Shown: piece after piece, positions 15,737 to 25,147 of the stretch
How the letters are laid out: every line of letters begins with the position of its first letter
Numbering within the stretch: the first letter of the stretch is position 1
Source of the DNA: Thiocapsa sp. KS1
GTDB taxonomy: Bacteria; Pseudomonadota; Gammaproteobacteria; Chromatiales; Chromatiaceae
Reading direction: 5' to 3'
Length of the DNA: 64,000 nucleotides
Assembly: GCF_001499735.1 (NCBI RefSeq)
Contig: NZ_LN848257.1
Span: 4,350,929 to 4,414,928 of the forward strand
Program-made: the position numbers and the translations under genes
The notes under the pieces: generated by a model
Told to the model about the DNA's origin: nothing
Database searches by the model: none
Seen by the model: only the letters and a program-made list of their open reading frames with translations

Positions 15737-16483
15737 ATGGACATTCCGCGGATCTTCAACATCACTGAGAGTGCTCACCGCATTCATAACCCGATCACAC
15801 CCGAGAAGCTCGCCACGCTCGGCGCGGCGCTGCGTCTGGAATCGGGGGCCCGAGTGCTCGATCTCGGCAGCGGCTCGGGGGAGATGCTGTGCACCTGGGC
15901 ACGCGATCACGGCGTCATCGGCACAGGCGTTGACATGAGCCAGTTGTTCACGGAGAAAGCGAAGCTCCGCGCCGAAGAGCTCGGCGTCGCCGATCAAGTC
16001 AAGTTCATCCATGGCGATGCTGCCGGCTATGTCTCTGACGAGAAGGTCAGTGTGGCAGCCTGTGTCGGCGCCACTTGGATCGGCGGGGGAGTCGTCGGCA
16101 CGATCGAGCTTCTGGCGCGGAGCCTGCGCACCGGAGGGGTCATCCTCGTCGGCGAGCCCTTCTGGCGGCAGTTACCGCCGACGGAAGAGGCTGCCAAGGG
16201 GTGTCTTGCCAACTCAATCTCCGACTTTCTCATGCTTCCGGACCTTCTCGCGTCTTTCGGCCACCTCGGCTACGACGTCGTTGAAATGGTTCTGGCTGAC
16301 CAAGACGGCTGGGACAGATACGAGGCGGCCAAATGGCTCACCATGCGCCGGTGGCTGGAAGCCAATCCCGGCGACGAGCTCGCGAAAGAGGTTCGAGCCA
16401 AGCTGATCGCGGAACCCGAGCGCTATGCCGCTTACACGCGTGAATACCTGGGCTGGGGTGTGTTCGCGCTGATGCCGCGGTGA
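15737..16483 (+). CDS. Class I SAM-dependent methyltransferase
   Basis: 248 aa. The SAM-binding glycine motif is VLDLGSGSGEM near residue 43, followed by GTGVDMSQ, FIHGDAAGYV and VGATWIGGG, as in small-molecule methyltransferases of the Methyltransf_25/11 group. The N terminus MDIPRIFNITESAHRIHNP fits the family start, so the ATG at 15737 is preferred over an upstream in-frame start at 15584. Substrate unknown. GC is back to the chromosomal level, so it is probably outside the cassette array. Confidence 0.8.
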   Translation: MDIPRIFNITESAHRIHNPITPEKLATLGAALRLESGARVLDLGSGSGEMLCTWARDHGVIGTGVDMSQLFTEKAKLRAEELGVADQVKFIHGDAAGYVSDEKVSVAACVGATWIGGGVVGTIELLARSLRTGGVILVGEPFWRQLPPTEEAAKGCLANSISDFLMLPDLLASFGHLGYDVVEMVLADQDGWDRYEAAKWLTMRRWLEANPGDELAKEVRAKLIAEPERYAAYTREYLGWGVFALMPR

Positions 16484-16652
16484 TGCGGTGGCACATCCGG
16501 CGGATCGTCGACGGCTGTGCCGCGCAACAGCTGGTGGCTCGTCAAGACTTGTCCCCGATGCCTCTCGTTGAAGGATGCCGGGAGGATGCCGCACGTCTGC
16601 CTTCCGGAAGCGATGGGCGCGGTCTGGGTCGCCACGGCGCGCTGGACCCCGA
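16484..16652. other. Short gap without gene
   Basis: Between the methyltransferase and an antitoxin remnant; open frames present but none resembles a protein family. Confidence 0.4.
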
Positions 16653-16815
16653 TTAGGCCGCGTGTCGCAGATGCAGCTCGATGTGCAGGCCCGCCGAGGC
16701 GGCCATGTTGACCAGCGTATCCAGGCTAAACCGATGGATCTTGCCGCGCGGGAGGTCGGACACGCGCGGTCGGGTGACCCCCGGTTGCTTCACGGCTTGC
16801 CCGAGCCCAGGGGTG
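16653..16815 (-). pseudogene. XRE/HigA-like antitoxin, 3' fragment
   Basis: On the minus strand the frame ending at the TAA (16655-16653) reads LGQAVKQPGVTRPRVSDLPRG and then KIHRFSLDTLVNMAASAGLH. This is the recognition helix and tail of XRE-type antitoxins (usual form GVTQPRVSDLxRGKIxxFSLDxLV). Upstream the frame quickly meets a stop and no start or first helices are present. No toxin gene lies beside it. Confidence 0.6.
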
Positions 16816-16829
16816 CGATGACCCCGTCC

Positions 16830-17675
16830 TCACGGCGCTGCCGCCAAGGCGCGCGCGTGGTAGGCCAGATGCTCGCCGATGAAGGTGGCGATGAAGTGAT
16901 AGCTGTGGTCGTAGTCGGGTTGCATGCGCAGGGTCAGCGGGAAGCCGCGTTCCTCGCAGGCGAGCGCCAGCGCTTCGGGTCTGAGCTGCCCTTCACGCAG
17001 AAACTCGTCGTCGGTGCCCTGATCGACGAGTAAAGGCATCGGCTCGGCGCCCGCGCGGATCAGCTCGGTGGCGTCCCAGTCCTTCCAGCTTGCCGGATCG
17101 TCGCCCAGATAGGCGGCGAAGCAGCCGCGACCCCAGCCGGATTCGACCGGGTTGCAGATAGGCGCGAAGGCGGACACCGAGCGGTAGAGTCCGGGGTTCT
17201 TCAGTGCACTGATCAGGGCGCCATGCCCGCCCATCGAATGCCCGGTGATGGAGCGCCGTCCGGGGATGAGCGGCAGCTTGCGCTCCACCAAGGCCGGCAG
17301 CTCCAGATTCACGTAGTCGAACATCCGATAGTGCACGGACCAAGGCTCTCGCTCGGCGTTGATGTAGAAGCCGGCGCCCTGGCCTAGATCGTATCGGTCC
17401 GGCGCATCGGCTACCTGCTCGCCGCGCGGACTGGTGTCCGGCATCACGAGCGCCAGGCCCAGCTCGGCCGCATAGCGCTGGGCGCCGGCCTTGACCCGAA
17501 CGTTGTCGTCCGTGCAGGTTAATCCGGAGAGAAAATACACGGCCGGGACCGCGGCGATCTCGGCCTGCGGGGGTAGATAGACCGAGAAGGTCATGCGGCA
17601 GCTGCAGGCGGCGGAGTCGTGGGTATAGCGCTCCAGCCAGCCGCCGAATTCGCGAATGCGTTCGATGCGTTCCAT
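16830..17675 (-). CDS. fghA: S-formylglutathione hydrolase
   Basis: 281 aa, usual length. Hydrolyses S-formylglutathione to formate and glutathione, the second step of glutathione-dependent formaldehyde oxidation. FLSGLTCTDDN, MPDTSPRG, the nucleophile elbow GHSMGGHGAL, the Asp in DQGTDDEFL and the His in YDHSYHF form the esterase D catalytic set. It lies 28 bases after adhC on the same strand, so the two form the classical pair. Cytosolic. Confidence 0.95.
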   Translation of the reverse strand: MERIERIREFGGWLERYTHDSAACSCRMTFSVYLPPQAEIAAVPAVYFLSGLTCTDDNVRVKAGAQRYAAELGLALVMPDTSPRGEQVADAPDRYDLGQGAGFYINAEREPWSVHYRMFDYVNLELPALVERKLPLIPGRRSITGHSMGGHGALISALKNPGLYRSVSAFAPICNPVESGWGRGCFAAYLGDDPASWKDWDATELIRAGAEPMPLLVDQGTDDEFLREGQLRPEALALACEERGFPLTLRMQPDYDHSYHFIATFIGEHLAYHARALAAAP

Positions 17676-17703
17676 CGTCGGACCCTCAGAAATCGATCAA
17701 GGC

Positions 17704-18813
17704 TCAGAACACAATCACGGAGCGGATGCTCTCGCCGCTGTGCATGAGATCGAAGGCGCGGTTGATGTCCTCCAGCGGCATGGTATGGGTCACCATGCGG
17801 TCCACCTCGATCTCGCCGGCCAGGTATCGCTCGACATAGCCCGGCAGTTGGCTGCGACCCTTCACACCGCCGAAGGCGCTGCCCTTCCAGGTGCGGCCGG
17901 TCACCAGTTGAAACGGCCGAGTGCGGATCTCCTGTCCTGCCCCGGCCACCCCGATGATGGTCGAGACACCCCAGCCCATGCGGCAGCACTCGAGCGCTTG
18001 CCGCATCACGTCGACGTTGCCGATGCACTCGAAGGAATAGTCCACGCCGCCGCGGGTCATCTCGACGATGGCCTCCGTGACGCTGCCGGTCAGCTCACTC
18101 GGGTTGACGCAGTCGGTGGCGCCGAGCGCTCGCGCCATCTCGAACTTGGCCGAGTTGAGATCCACCGCGATGATGCGGGCCGCCTTCGCCATGACCGCGC
18201 CCTGAATCACGGACAGACCGATCCCGCCGAGTCCGAAGACAGCGACCGTCGAGCCGGCCTCCACCTTGGCCGTATTCAAGACTGCACCGATGCCGGTGGT
18301 GATCCCGCAGCCAAGCAGGCAGACCTTGTCCAGCGGTGCCGCGGGATTGATCTTCGCCAGGGCGATCTCGGGCACGACCGTATATTCGGAGAAGGTCGAG
18401 CAGCCCATGTAGTGGAAGATCGGCTTGCCCTTGTGCGAGAAGCGACGTGTCCCGTCCGGCATATAGCCGGTCCAGACCGTCGAGGCGATGGATTGGCAGA
18501 GGTTGGACTTGGTCGAGTTGCAGTATTCGCAGTTGCCGCACTCCGGGATATAGAGCGGGATGACATGATCGCCCGGTTTCAGGCCCTTCACGCCGGGTCC
18601 GCACTCCACCACCTCGCAGCCGCCCTCGTGGCCGAGCACGCAGGGAAAGGCACCCTCCGGATCCTGTCCGGACAGCGTGAAGGCATCGGTATGACAGACG
18701 CCGGACGCGACGACCTTGAGCAGGACCTCGCCCTCCTTCGGACCCTCGACATCGATCTCTTCGATGGACAGGGGCTTTGCGGGCTCCCAAGCGACGGCGG
18801 CTCTGGCTTTCAT
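17704..18813 (-). CDS. adhC: S-(hydroxymethyl)glutathione dehydrogenase (class III alcohol dehydrogenase)
   Basis: 369 aa. NAD-dependent oxidation of S-hydroxymethylglutathione (spontaneously formed from formaldehyde); may also reduce S-nitrosoglutathione. Catalytic zinc ligands lie in [12 protein letters not shown] and GHEGG; the structural zinc lobe is [15 protein letters not shown]; the cofactor motif is GLGGIG. The start at [11 protein letters not shown] matches the family; an in-frame extension to 19074 has no support. First gene of the adhC-fghA operon; divergent from the metallo-beta-lactamase gene 350 bases away. Confidence 0.95.
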   Translation of the reverse strand: MKARAAVAWEPAKPLSIEEIDVEGPKEGEVLLKVVASGVCHTDAFTLSGQDPEGAFPCVLGHEGGCEVVECGPGVKGLKPGDHVIPLYIPECGNCEYCNSTKSNLCQSIASTVWTGYMPDGTRRFSHKGKPIFHYMGCSTFSEYTVVPEIALAKINPAAPLDKVCLLGCGITTGIGAVLNTAKVEAGSTVAVFGLGGIGLSVIQGAVMAKAARIIAVDLNSAKFEMARALGATDCVNPSELTGSVTEAIVEMTRGGVDYSFECIGNVDVMRQALECCRMGWGVSTIIGVAGAGQEIRTRPFQLVTGRTWKGSAFGGVKGRSQLPGYVERYLAGEIEVDRMVTHTMPLEDINRAFDLMHSGESIRSVIVF

Positions 18814-19162
18814 CGGTGTCTCCGGTGGATGCGGGTTGGCGGGATCGCCGCAGGGCGAGGCGCGATCAAACTCTGGGGCAGGAGATCGGTCCGGCTGCGT
18901 CGGATCACAATGACCAGACCCCGGCGCCCTTGCAGCTCGGCGCCCGTCTATACTCAACGCGTCTTCGGAAGATTGGGCCGCCGAATGGCCGCGGGGCCGT
19001 CTTACGCGTGGAAAGGGTCGCTTAGCCTGTCGACGGGGCAGCGCGGGCGGCGCACCCGAGGTCTCCGAAGTCATGGAGCGCCCGGATCGACCGCCGCCGG
19101 GCCATCATTCTGCGTGGGCCGCTGTACGCCACGATCACTCGAGCGGTGCCGAGGAGAGTCCA

Positions 19163-19891
19163 ATGACCGTGACCGACATCCAGTCCGGGACGAACGTCCA
19201 TGAGGTTGCCGACGGGATCTATCGCATCAATACGCCGGTGGTCATCGAGGGTGCAGGCGGGTTTTCATTCAATCAGTACTTGATTGTCGATGATGAGCCA
19301 CTCCTCTTTCACACAGGTCCGAGAAGGATGTTTCCATTGGTGCGCGACGCGGTGGCGAGTGTTTTGCCGGTCGAGAGCCTTCGCTATATCGCCTTGTCCC
19401 ACGTGGAAGCAGACGAGTGCGGCTCGCTGAACGACTGGCTTGGCGCCGCCCCGCAGTCCTCGCCACTGTGCGGCACTGTCGCGGCCATGGTATCCATCGG
19501 CGACCTTGCCGATCGGGCACCCCGAGCGCTCGCCGATGGAGAGGCGATTTCGCTGGGCAGACACAGCGTGCGTTGGCTCGACACTCCCCATTTGCCGCAC
19601 GCCTGGGAGTGTGGCTTTCTGATGGAAGAACGAACCTCGACACTGCTCTGCGGCGATCTCTTCACGCAGGGCGGCAGTCATCTTCCGCCCGTCACCGAGT
19701 CGGACATTCTCGGGCCGAGCGAGGCCTTCCGCCACGAGATGGATTACTTCTCGCATACGAAGAACGCGCGTCTCCTGCTCGAGAAGCTTGCCTCGACGAA
19801 CCCGGCAACACTCGCGTGCATGCACGGCAGTGCATGGCGTGGCGACGGGGCCGCGTTGCTTCGCGCGCTTGCCGAGGCGCTTTCGGCATGA
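19163..19891 (+). CDS. Metallo-beta-lactamase-fold protein with flavodiiron-type diiron site
   Basis: 242 aa, only the lactamase domain. The metal motif reads SHVEADE near residue 78 (HxExD) instead of HxHxDH, later ligands in TPHLPHAWE, CGDLFT and CMHGSAWRG. This is the diiron ligand set of flavodiiron proteins and of the oxygen-binding ODP proteins, but no flavodoxin domain follows. GAGGAG six bases before ATG 19163 supports the start. Likely roles: oxygen or NO reduction with a separate partner, or sensing; inferred from the motif. Divergent from adhC, which in some bacteria responds to nitrosative stress as well as formaldehyde. Confidence 0.75.
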   Translation: MTVTDIQSGTNVHEVADGIYRINTPVVIEGAGGFSFNQYLIVDDEPLLFHTGPRRMFPLVRDAVASVLPVESLRYIALSHVEADECGSLNDWLGAAPQSSPLCGTVAAMVSIGDLADRAPRALADGEAISLGRHSVRWLDTPHLPHAWECGFLMEERTSTLLCGDLFTQGGSHLPPVTESDILGPSEAFRHEMDYFSHTKNARLLLEKLASTNPATLACMHGSAWRGDGAALLRALAEALSA

Positions 19892-20246
19892 TGCGTTCTC
19901 GGCTGAGTCCGGTCGGGCTGGATGCGACACTTGGTGTCTGATTCCGTGTCTTCGGCGGCTGCCGCAAGTGCGGCCAACATCGCAAGAGACAGGTGGAGTG
20001 CGGCCGGCAGGACCAGACCTTCGGGCGTTCGCAGGAGGGATTTCCAAGACGAGCGCATGGCGCACATCCGGGAGTTGATTTGACCGCTTGTCTGCACGCG
20101 GCGGGCTCGTCCGGTCGCAACGGATTCCGGGAACCGACAGGCGTCGAGGCGCGCCGGTCCCGCCGTCGATCGAGAGGGGGCGCGGTGGTATCGTTGGAGT
20201 GCCGTGTTGGCCAGGCGATCCGATAACGATATCAGGGAGAACATCC
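19892..20246. other. Intergenic stretch without convincing gene
   Basis: 355 bases. One frame contains GCRKCGQHRKRQVECGRQ around 19955, vaguely like a zinc ribbon of IS1595-type transposases, but it has no start, no second half and no inverted repeats. Otherwise I see only the leader of the following gene, with CAGGGAGA seven bases before its GTG. Confidence 0.4.
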
Positions 20247-21695
20247 GTGTCCGAAGTCAAGTTCTACTCCGGTGAATCCGTTCCGCTGGAGATGCACAAG
20301 GTCCGCATCGTCCAGAAGCTTCATCTCGTCCCGATCGAGCAGCGTCACGCGGCCATCACCGAGGCGGGCAACAATACCTTTCTGCTCAAGAACCGCGACA
20401 TCTTCCTGGATATGCTGACCGACAGCGGCGTCAATGCCATGAGCGATCGGCAGCAGGCGGCCATGATGGTCGCCGACGACAGCTACGCCGGGTCCGAGAC
20501 CTTCTATCGCTTGGAGGCGAAGATCCGGGAGATCTTCGGGATGCGCTATTTCCTGCCGGCCCACCAGGGGCGAGCTTGCGAGAATATCCTCTCCCAGGTG
20601 CTCGTGCGGCCGGGCACGATCGTGGCGACGAATTATCACTTCACGACGACCAAGGCACATATCACCCTCAACGGCGGCACGGTCGAGGAGATCTTCACCT
20701 CCGATGCTTTGGAGGTCACCAGCGAGAAGCCCTTCAAGGGCGACATGGAGCTCGAGAAGCTCCGGGCCTTGATCGCGGAGCAGGGTGCCGAGCGGATCGC
20801 CTTCGTGCGCTGCGAGGCCGGCACCAACCTGATCGGCGGACAGCCCGTGTCGTTGCAGAACATGCGCGATGTCGGCCGCATCTGCCGCGAGCACGGCATC
20901 CTCGCCGTGCTCGATGCGAGCCTTCTGGCCGACAACCTCTACTTCAACAAGATCCGCGAGCCCGAGTGTCGCGACATGAGCCTGCGCGAGATCACCCGCG
21001 CCGTGGCCGACCAATACGACCTCATCTATTTCTCGGCCCGCAAGCTCGGTTGCGCGCGCGGCGGCGGGATCTGCATGAACAGCGAGGATCTCTACAAGAC
21101 GATTCGCGAGAAGATCACCCTCTACGAAGGCTTCCTCACGTATGGCGGCATGTCGGTCCGCGAGATCGAGGCCATCACGGTCGGTCTCGAGGAGACGATG
21201 GACATGGACATGGTCAGCCAGGGTCCACAGTTCATTCGTTTCATGGTCGAGGAGTTGGCCCGCAAGGGCGTGCCGGTGATCACGCCGCCCGGCGGACTGG
21301 GCTGTCACATCGACGCGCGGGCCTTCCTTTCGCATGTCCCTCAAGCCGAGTATCCCGCCGGCGCACTGGGTTCCGCCCTGTACCTCGTCGGCGGCGTTCG
21401 CGGCATGGAGCGCGGTACGCTCTCCGAGCAGCGCAACCCGGACGGGAGCGAGAAGCTCGCCGACATGGAGTTGCTGCGGCTCGCCTTGCCGCGCCGGGTC
21501 TTCACCATGTCGCAGGTAAAGTACGCCGTCGACCGCATCGTCTGGCTCTACGAGAACCGTCATCTGGTCGGCGGTCTGCGCTTCGTCGAGGAGCCGAGCA
21601 TCCTGCGCTTCTTCTTCGGACGGCTCGTCCCGACCTCCGATTGGCAGGAGGCTCTGGTGGCCAAATTCCGCGCCGACCTGGGCGACAGCTTGTAG
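20247..21695 (+). CDS. PLP-dependent beta-eliminating lyase, tyrosine phenol-lyase/tryptophanase family
   Basis: 482 aa from GTG 20247. The fold-type I PLP enzyme of the TPL/TnaA family: NYHFTTTKAH, LDASLLADNLYF, the PLP lysine region FSARKLGCARGGGICMN (Lys in SARK), and GVRGMERG. The MERG segment carries the Arg that TPL uses to bind the phenol ring side where tryptophanase has VEIG, so it leans to TPL. On the other hand, the PLP region (SARKLG) differs from both SGKKD and SAKKD. Reaction expected: elimination of an aromatic leaving group from an amino acid, giving pyruvate and ammonia. Substrate not decided. Upstream of a DAHP synthase gene, 188 bases apart. Confidence 0.8.
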   Translation: MSEVKFYSGESVPLEMHKVRIVQKLHLVPIEQRHAAITEAGNNTFLLKNRDIFLDMLTDSGVNAMSDRQQAAMMVADDSYAGSETFYRLEAKIREIFGMRYFLPAHQGRACENILSQVLVRPGTIVATNYHFTTTKAHITLNGGTVEEIFTSDALEVTSEKPFKGDMELEKLRALIAEQGAERIAFVRCEAGTNLIGGQPVSLQNMRDVGRICREHGILAVLDASLLADNLYFNKIREPECRDMSLREITRAVADQYDLIYFSARKLGCARGGGICMNSEDLYKTIREKITLYEGFLTYGGMSVREIEAITVGLEETMDMDMVSQGPQFIRFMVEELARKGVPVITPPGGLGCHIDARAFLSHVPQAEYPAGALGSALYLVGGVRGMERGTLSEQRNPDGSEKLADMELLRLALPRRVFTMSQVKYAVDRIVWLYENRHLVGGLRFVEEPSILRFFFGRLVPTSDWQEALVAKFRADLGDSL

Positions 21696-21883
21696 GGGTC
21701 CGCGATGTCCTCGCAGAGTGCGACCTCGAATCCCGAGACGGCGGTGAGTTCCCTGCCGCCGACCTCCCGCGGGTCTGTCTCCCGGCGCCCAAGTGTCGGT
21801 GCGGCCGAGCGGCAGGGTAGGAGTGATGCGCTCCCGATGCCTGTTGACTCATCGCCGTCGCAAGGCCGGGGGCGCCGCCCGAG

Positions 21884-23215
21884 ATGAGCGACTGGTCTCC
21901 AAGCTCCTGGCAGTCGCGCAGGGCAATGCAACAGGCGACCTACCCGGATCCGGCGGCACTCGAAGCCGTGCTGTCGGAGCTGCGCGGCCTGCCTCCGCTG
22001 GTCACCTCCTGGGAGGTCCAGTCGCTCAAGAGACAGCTGGCCGAGGCGGCGAACGGTGATGGTTTTCTGCTTCAAGGCGGCGACTGTGCGGAGGGATTCG
22101 CCGACTGCCGATCCGACATCATCGCCAACAAGCTCAAGATCCTGCTCCAGATGAGCCTGGTGCTGGTGGAGGGGCTCAAGCAACGGGTGATCCGGGTCGG
22201 GCGCATTGCCGGGCAGTACACCAAGCCCCGCTCGGCGGACACCGAGACCCGCAACGGCATCACCTTGCCCAGCTATCGCGGCGATCTGATCAACGGTCCT
22301 GACTTCACCCCGGCGTCGAGAACCCCCGATCCCGGTCGCCTTTTGCTCGGTCATGGCCGAGCGGCCCTGACCCTCAACTTCATCCGTGCCCTGTCCGAAG
22401 GCGGGTTTGCCGACCTTCAGCATCCCGAGAACTGGGACCTGGCCTTCATGGCCAATTCACCGCGCGCCCGCGACTACCGCAAGGTGGTCGAGTCGCTCGG
22501 GGAATCGCTGCGGTTCATGAAGGCGGTGGGCGCCGGCTCGGGCGAGCTGGCGCGGGTGCAGTTCTTCACCAGCCACGAAGCCCTGCACCTGCATTACGAG
22601 CAGGCGTTGACGCGGCAGGTCAGGCAATTCCCGGGCTGGTTCGATCTGAGCGCCCACATGCCCTGGATCGGTCTGCGTACCGCCGATCCGGACGGTGCGC
22701 ACGTGGAGCTCATGCGCGGCATCGCCAATCCGGTTGGGGTCAAGCTCGGCGGCGAGCTCTCGCCGGACTGGCTCGAGGCCTTGGTGGAGCGGCTGAATCC
22801 GCAACGCGAGCCGGGGCGCTTGGTCCTGATCCACCGCTTCGGTGCCGATCGGATCGAGCATGAGCTGCCCCCGATGATCGAGACCGTCCGGCGCACCGGC
22901 AGTCCGGTCCTCTGGGTCTGCGACCCCATGCACGGCAACACCGAGACCACCGCGAACGGCTACAAGACCCGGCGCTTCGAGAAAATTCTGGCCGAGTTAT
23001 CCCTGGCTTTCGATATCCATCGCGAGTCGGGAGGCCGCCTCGGCGGCGTCCATTTCGAGTTGACCGGGGATGATGTCACGGAATGCTTGGGGGGCGCCCG
23101 CGGCCTGGACGAGGTCGGCCTGGAGCGCGCCTACGTGACCCAGGTCGATCCCCGCCTGAACTACGAGCAGGCGCTGGAAATGGCGATGGCCGTCGTGCGC
23201 AAGCTGCGCAGTTGA
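21884..23215 (+). CDS. 3-deoxy-7-phosphoheptulonate (DAHP) synthase, class II
   Basis: 443 aa. Condenses phosphoenolpyruvate with erythrose 4-phosphate, first step of the shikimate pathway. Class II (plant/mycobacterial type) markers: LLQGGDCAEGF, RVGRIAGQYTKPRS, GHGRAALTLNF, LHLHYEQALTR, GVKLGGELSP and CDPMHGNTE. Length is usual. It is independent of the class I enzymes. Sits after the beta-lyase gene on the same strand and convergent with folD; co-transcription with the lyase is possible but the 188-base gap leaves it open. Confidence 0.93.
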   Translation: MSDWSPSSWQSRRAMQQATYPDPAALEAVLSELRGLPPLVTSWEVQSLKRQLAEAANGDGFLLQGGDCAEGFADCRSDIIANKLKILLQMSLVLVEGLKQRVIRVGRIAGQYTKPRSADTETRNGITLPSYRGDLINGPDFTPASRTPDPGRLLLGHGRAALTLNFIRALSEGGFADLQHPENWDLAFMANSPRARDYRKVVESLGESLRFMKAVGAGSGELARVQFFTSHEALHLHYEQALTRQVRQFPGWFDLSAHMPWIGLRTADPDGAHVELMRGIANPVGVKLGGELSPDWLEALVERLNPQREPGRLVLIHRFGADRIEHELPPMIETVRRTGSPVLWVCDPMHGNTETTANGYKTRRFEKILAELSLAFDIHRESGGRLGGVHFELTGDDVTECLGGARGLDEVGLERAYVTQVDPRLNYEQALEMAMAVVRKLRS

Positions 23216-23275
23216 TCGTCGTTGTCGTCATCGACACCGATTGGATTCGGGGCTCAACGTGTTTCCGACACGTCA

Positions 23276-24139
23276 CTAACCCAGCGCGGCATGCAGCTGT
23301 GCGGCCTGGAGCGTGTTCTCGAGCAGACTGGCGATGGTCATGGGTCCGACCCCGCCGGGCACGGGCGTGATCCAGGAGGCCCGCTCGGCGCAGGGCGCGA
23401 AGTCCAGATCCCCGACGAGGGTGCCCTCTGCGGTGCGATTGATGCCGACGTCGATCAGGATTGCGCCGTCCTTGATCCAATCACCAGGGATGAAGCGCGG
23501 GCGTCCGAGTGCGGCGACCAGGATGTCGGCGCCGCGCGCCTTCTCGGCGAGATCTTTGGTTCGGCTGTGACAGACCGTGATGGTACAGCGGGCGGCGAGC
23601 AGCTCCAGTGCCATCGGGCGGCCGACGATGTTGGATTGGCCGATGATCACGGCATCCAGGCCCTCGATGGGTCGGCCGGTACGCTCGAGCAGCGTCATGA
23701 CGCCCTTCGGCGTGCAGGGGCGCAGCAGAGGCCGGCGCAGCACCAAGCGGCCGACATTGTCCGGGTGGAAGCCGTCGACATCCTTCGTCGGCAAAATGCA
23801 GTCGGTGACCGCGGCCTCGTCGATCTGCTCGGGCAGCGGAAGCTGGACCAGGATCCCGTCGATCTTCGGATCGGCGTTGAGTCGGTCGATCAGATCGATG
23901 AGGTCCGCTTGGTCGACCGTCGACGGCAGCTCATGCATCTCAGAGTAGAAACCGACCTCGGCGCAGGCCTTGCGCTTGTTGCGCACGTAGACCTGCGAGG
24001 CGGGGTTCTCGCCGACGAGGACCACGGCGAGACCGGGCGGGCGTCCGCCCGCGGCCAGGATGGTGTCGACGCGGTTACGAATCTCGACGCGGATCTCGGC
24101 GGCGACGGCCTTGCCGTCCAAAATTTGTGCGCTCATCAT
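23276..24139 (-). CDS. folD: Methylenetetrahydrofolate dehydrogenase / methenyltetrahydrofolate cyclohydrolase
   Basis: 287 aa (286 if the second Met is used). Converts 5,10-methylene-THF to 10-formyl-THF with NADP. Active-site lysine in [14 protein letters not shown], the PLPEQID segment, the conserved [13 protein letters not shown] nucleotide-binding loop, and the C-terminal [11 protein letters not shown]. Single gene; faces the tRNA cluster across 160 bases. Links to formaldehyde/C1 metabolism of the adhC-fghA pair only in a general way. Confidence 0.96.
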   Translation of the reverse strand: MMSAQILDGKAVAAEIRVEIRNRVDTILAAGGRPPGLAVVLVGENPASQVYVRNKRKACAEVGFYSEMHELPSTVDQADLIDLIDRLNADPKIDGILVQLPLPEQIDEAAVTDCILPTKDVDGFHPDNVGRLVLRRPLLRPCTPKGVMTLLERTGRPIEGLDAVIIGQSNIVGRPMALELLAARCTITVCHSRTKDLAEKARGADILVAALGRPRFIPGDWIKDGAILIDVGINRTAEGTLVGDLDFAPCAERASWITPVPGGVGPMTIASLLENTLQAAQLHAALG

Positions 24140-24300
24140 GGTCTCGTCATGCGATTGTTGGGCGGCATCATAGCGAGCACCGGTGCGTAAGAAAACGCGG
24201 GGGTTGCCGGCCGCGATTCGGCCGATGCCGGCGGATTGACTCTGCGTTTCGCCCGGCGTATAGTTCCGGCTCTTCGATTTCGGGACGCGTTTTCCGAAAC

Positions 24301-24377
24301 CGGGGTATAGCGCAGTCTGGTAGCGCGCCTGCTTTGGGAGCAGGATGTCGGGGGTTCGAATCCCTCTACCCCGACCA
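24301..24377 (+). tRNA. tRNA-Pro (anticodon TGG)
   Basis: Acceptor CGGGGTA pairs with TACCCCG, discriminator A, encoded CCA. Anticodon stem CCTGC/GCAGG with loop TTTGGGA, anticodon at 24335-24337. T arm GGGGGTTCGAATCCC. First of four tRNA genes. Confidence 0.95.
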
Positions 24378-24448
24378 ATTGCCCACCAGGTCGCTCACGA
24401 AGACGTCCCTCGGGGCGCCGGACGCAGGCTTCGATGCGCACTCGATCG

Positions 24449-24525
<77 letters not shown>

Positions 24526-24603
24526 AAATCAGGCTCGACAGGCAGCAGGAAAGGAGACAAAAGCGCGGAGATGTGCGCTGTCCAGGGATCGGCGTTTTGC
24601 TAT

Positions 24604-24680
24604 GGTGGACGTAGCTCAGTTGGTAGAGCGCAGGATTGTGATTCCTGTGGTCGTGGGTTCGAGCCCCATCGTCCACCCCA
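24604..24680 (+). tRNA. tRNA-His (anticodon GTG)
   Basis: Acceptor GTGGACG pairs with CGTCCAC; the extra G at 24604 opposite discriminator C is the tRNA-His identity element. Anticodon loop TTGTGAT gives GTG. Encoded CCA. Confidence 0.95.
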
Positions 24681-24731
24681 CTATTTCAGGCGCGGCGATC
24701 GGTCTGTGCCGATTGCATCGACAAATTTCTC

Positions 24732-24807
24732 GGGTCGTTAGCTCAGTTGGTAGAGCAGTGGACTCTTAATCCATCGGTCGTAGGTTCGAATCCTACACGA
24801 CCCACCA
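24732..24807 (+). tRNA. tRNA-Lys (anticodon CTT)
   Basis: Acceptor GGGTCGT pairs with ACGACCC, discriminator A, encoded CCA. Anticodon stem GTGGA/TCCAT with loop CTCTTAA gives CTT. Last of the tRNA cluster, ten bases before a terminator. Confidence 0.94.
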
Positions 24808-24816
24808 AATCGAAGA

Positions 24817-24846
24817 AGGGCTAGGCGAGTGCCTAGCCCTTTTTTT
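24817..24846 (+). terminator. Rho-independent terminator of the tRNA cluster
   Basis: AGGGCTAGGC, loop GAGT, GCCTAGCCCT, then six T. Ten perfect pairs and a T tract directly after tRNA-Lys. Confidence 0.95.
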
Positions 24847-25147
24847 GTGCCCGAACGACACCGAGCTCGGTGCGCGTCTCTCTTGCTCGGGGCTCCAGCG
24901 GACTATCGGGGTTCGCTTGACGCCCCCGGTCCGCCTGACTAACCTCGCGGGATTGACGGAAACCCTGCAGAATGCCGTGGTTGAGCACCGGGCAATCGGA
25001 CGGGCCTCGCATCGGCCTCCTGCGACAACCGTCGGTCGGTCACCGCCTTGCCCTCCGGCCCGAGCCCACGACCGACGGCGTATCCCTTGATCGGCCGGGT
25101 TGCCCGCGCAGCGCAGCCCGCCGCCATCACCTCAATCGAGAGCCAGC
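24847..25147. other. Gap between tRNA terminator and exeA-type gene
   Basis: About 300 bases, presumably holding the promoter of the following operon. I see no gene; the in-frame extension of the next gene into it lacks family resemblance. Confidence 0.4.

Noticed and set aside
17704..19074. N-terminally extended adhC
   Set aside because: The extension before [11 protein letters not shown] has no family resemblance and would overlap the promoter region of the divergent gene.
19955..20080. Transposase zinc ribbon
   Set aside because: CxxC-like pattern only, with no start, catalytic part or inverted repeats.
20232..21563. 443-codon minus-strand open frame opposite the beta-lyase gene
   Set aside because: Antisense frame; no motifs, whereas the plus strand encodes a full PLP enzyme.
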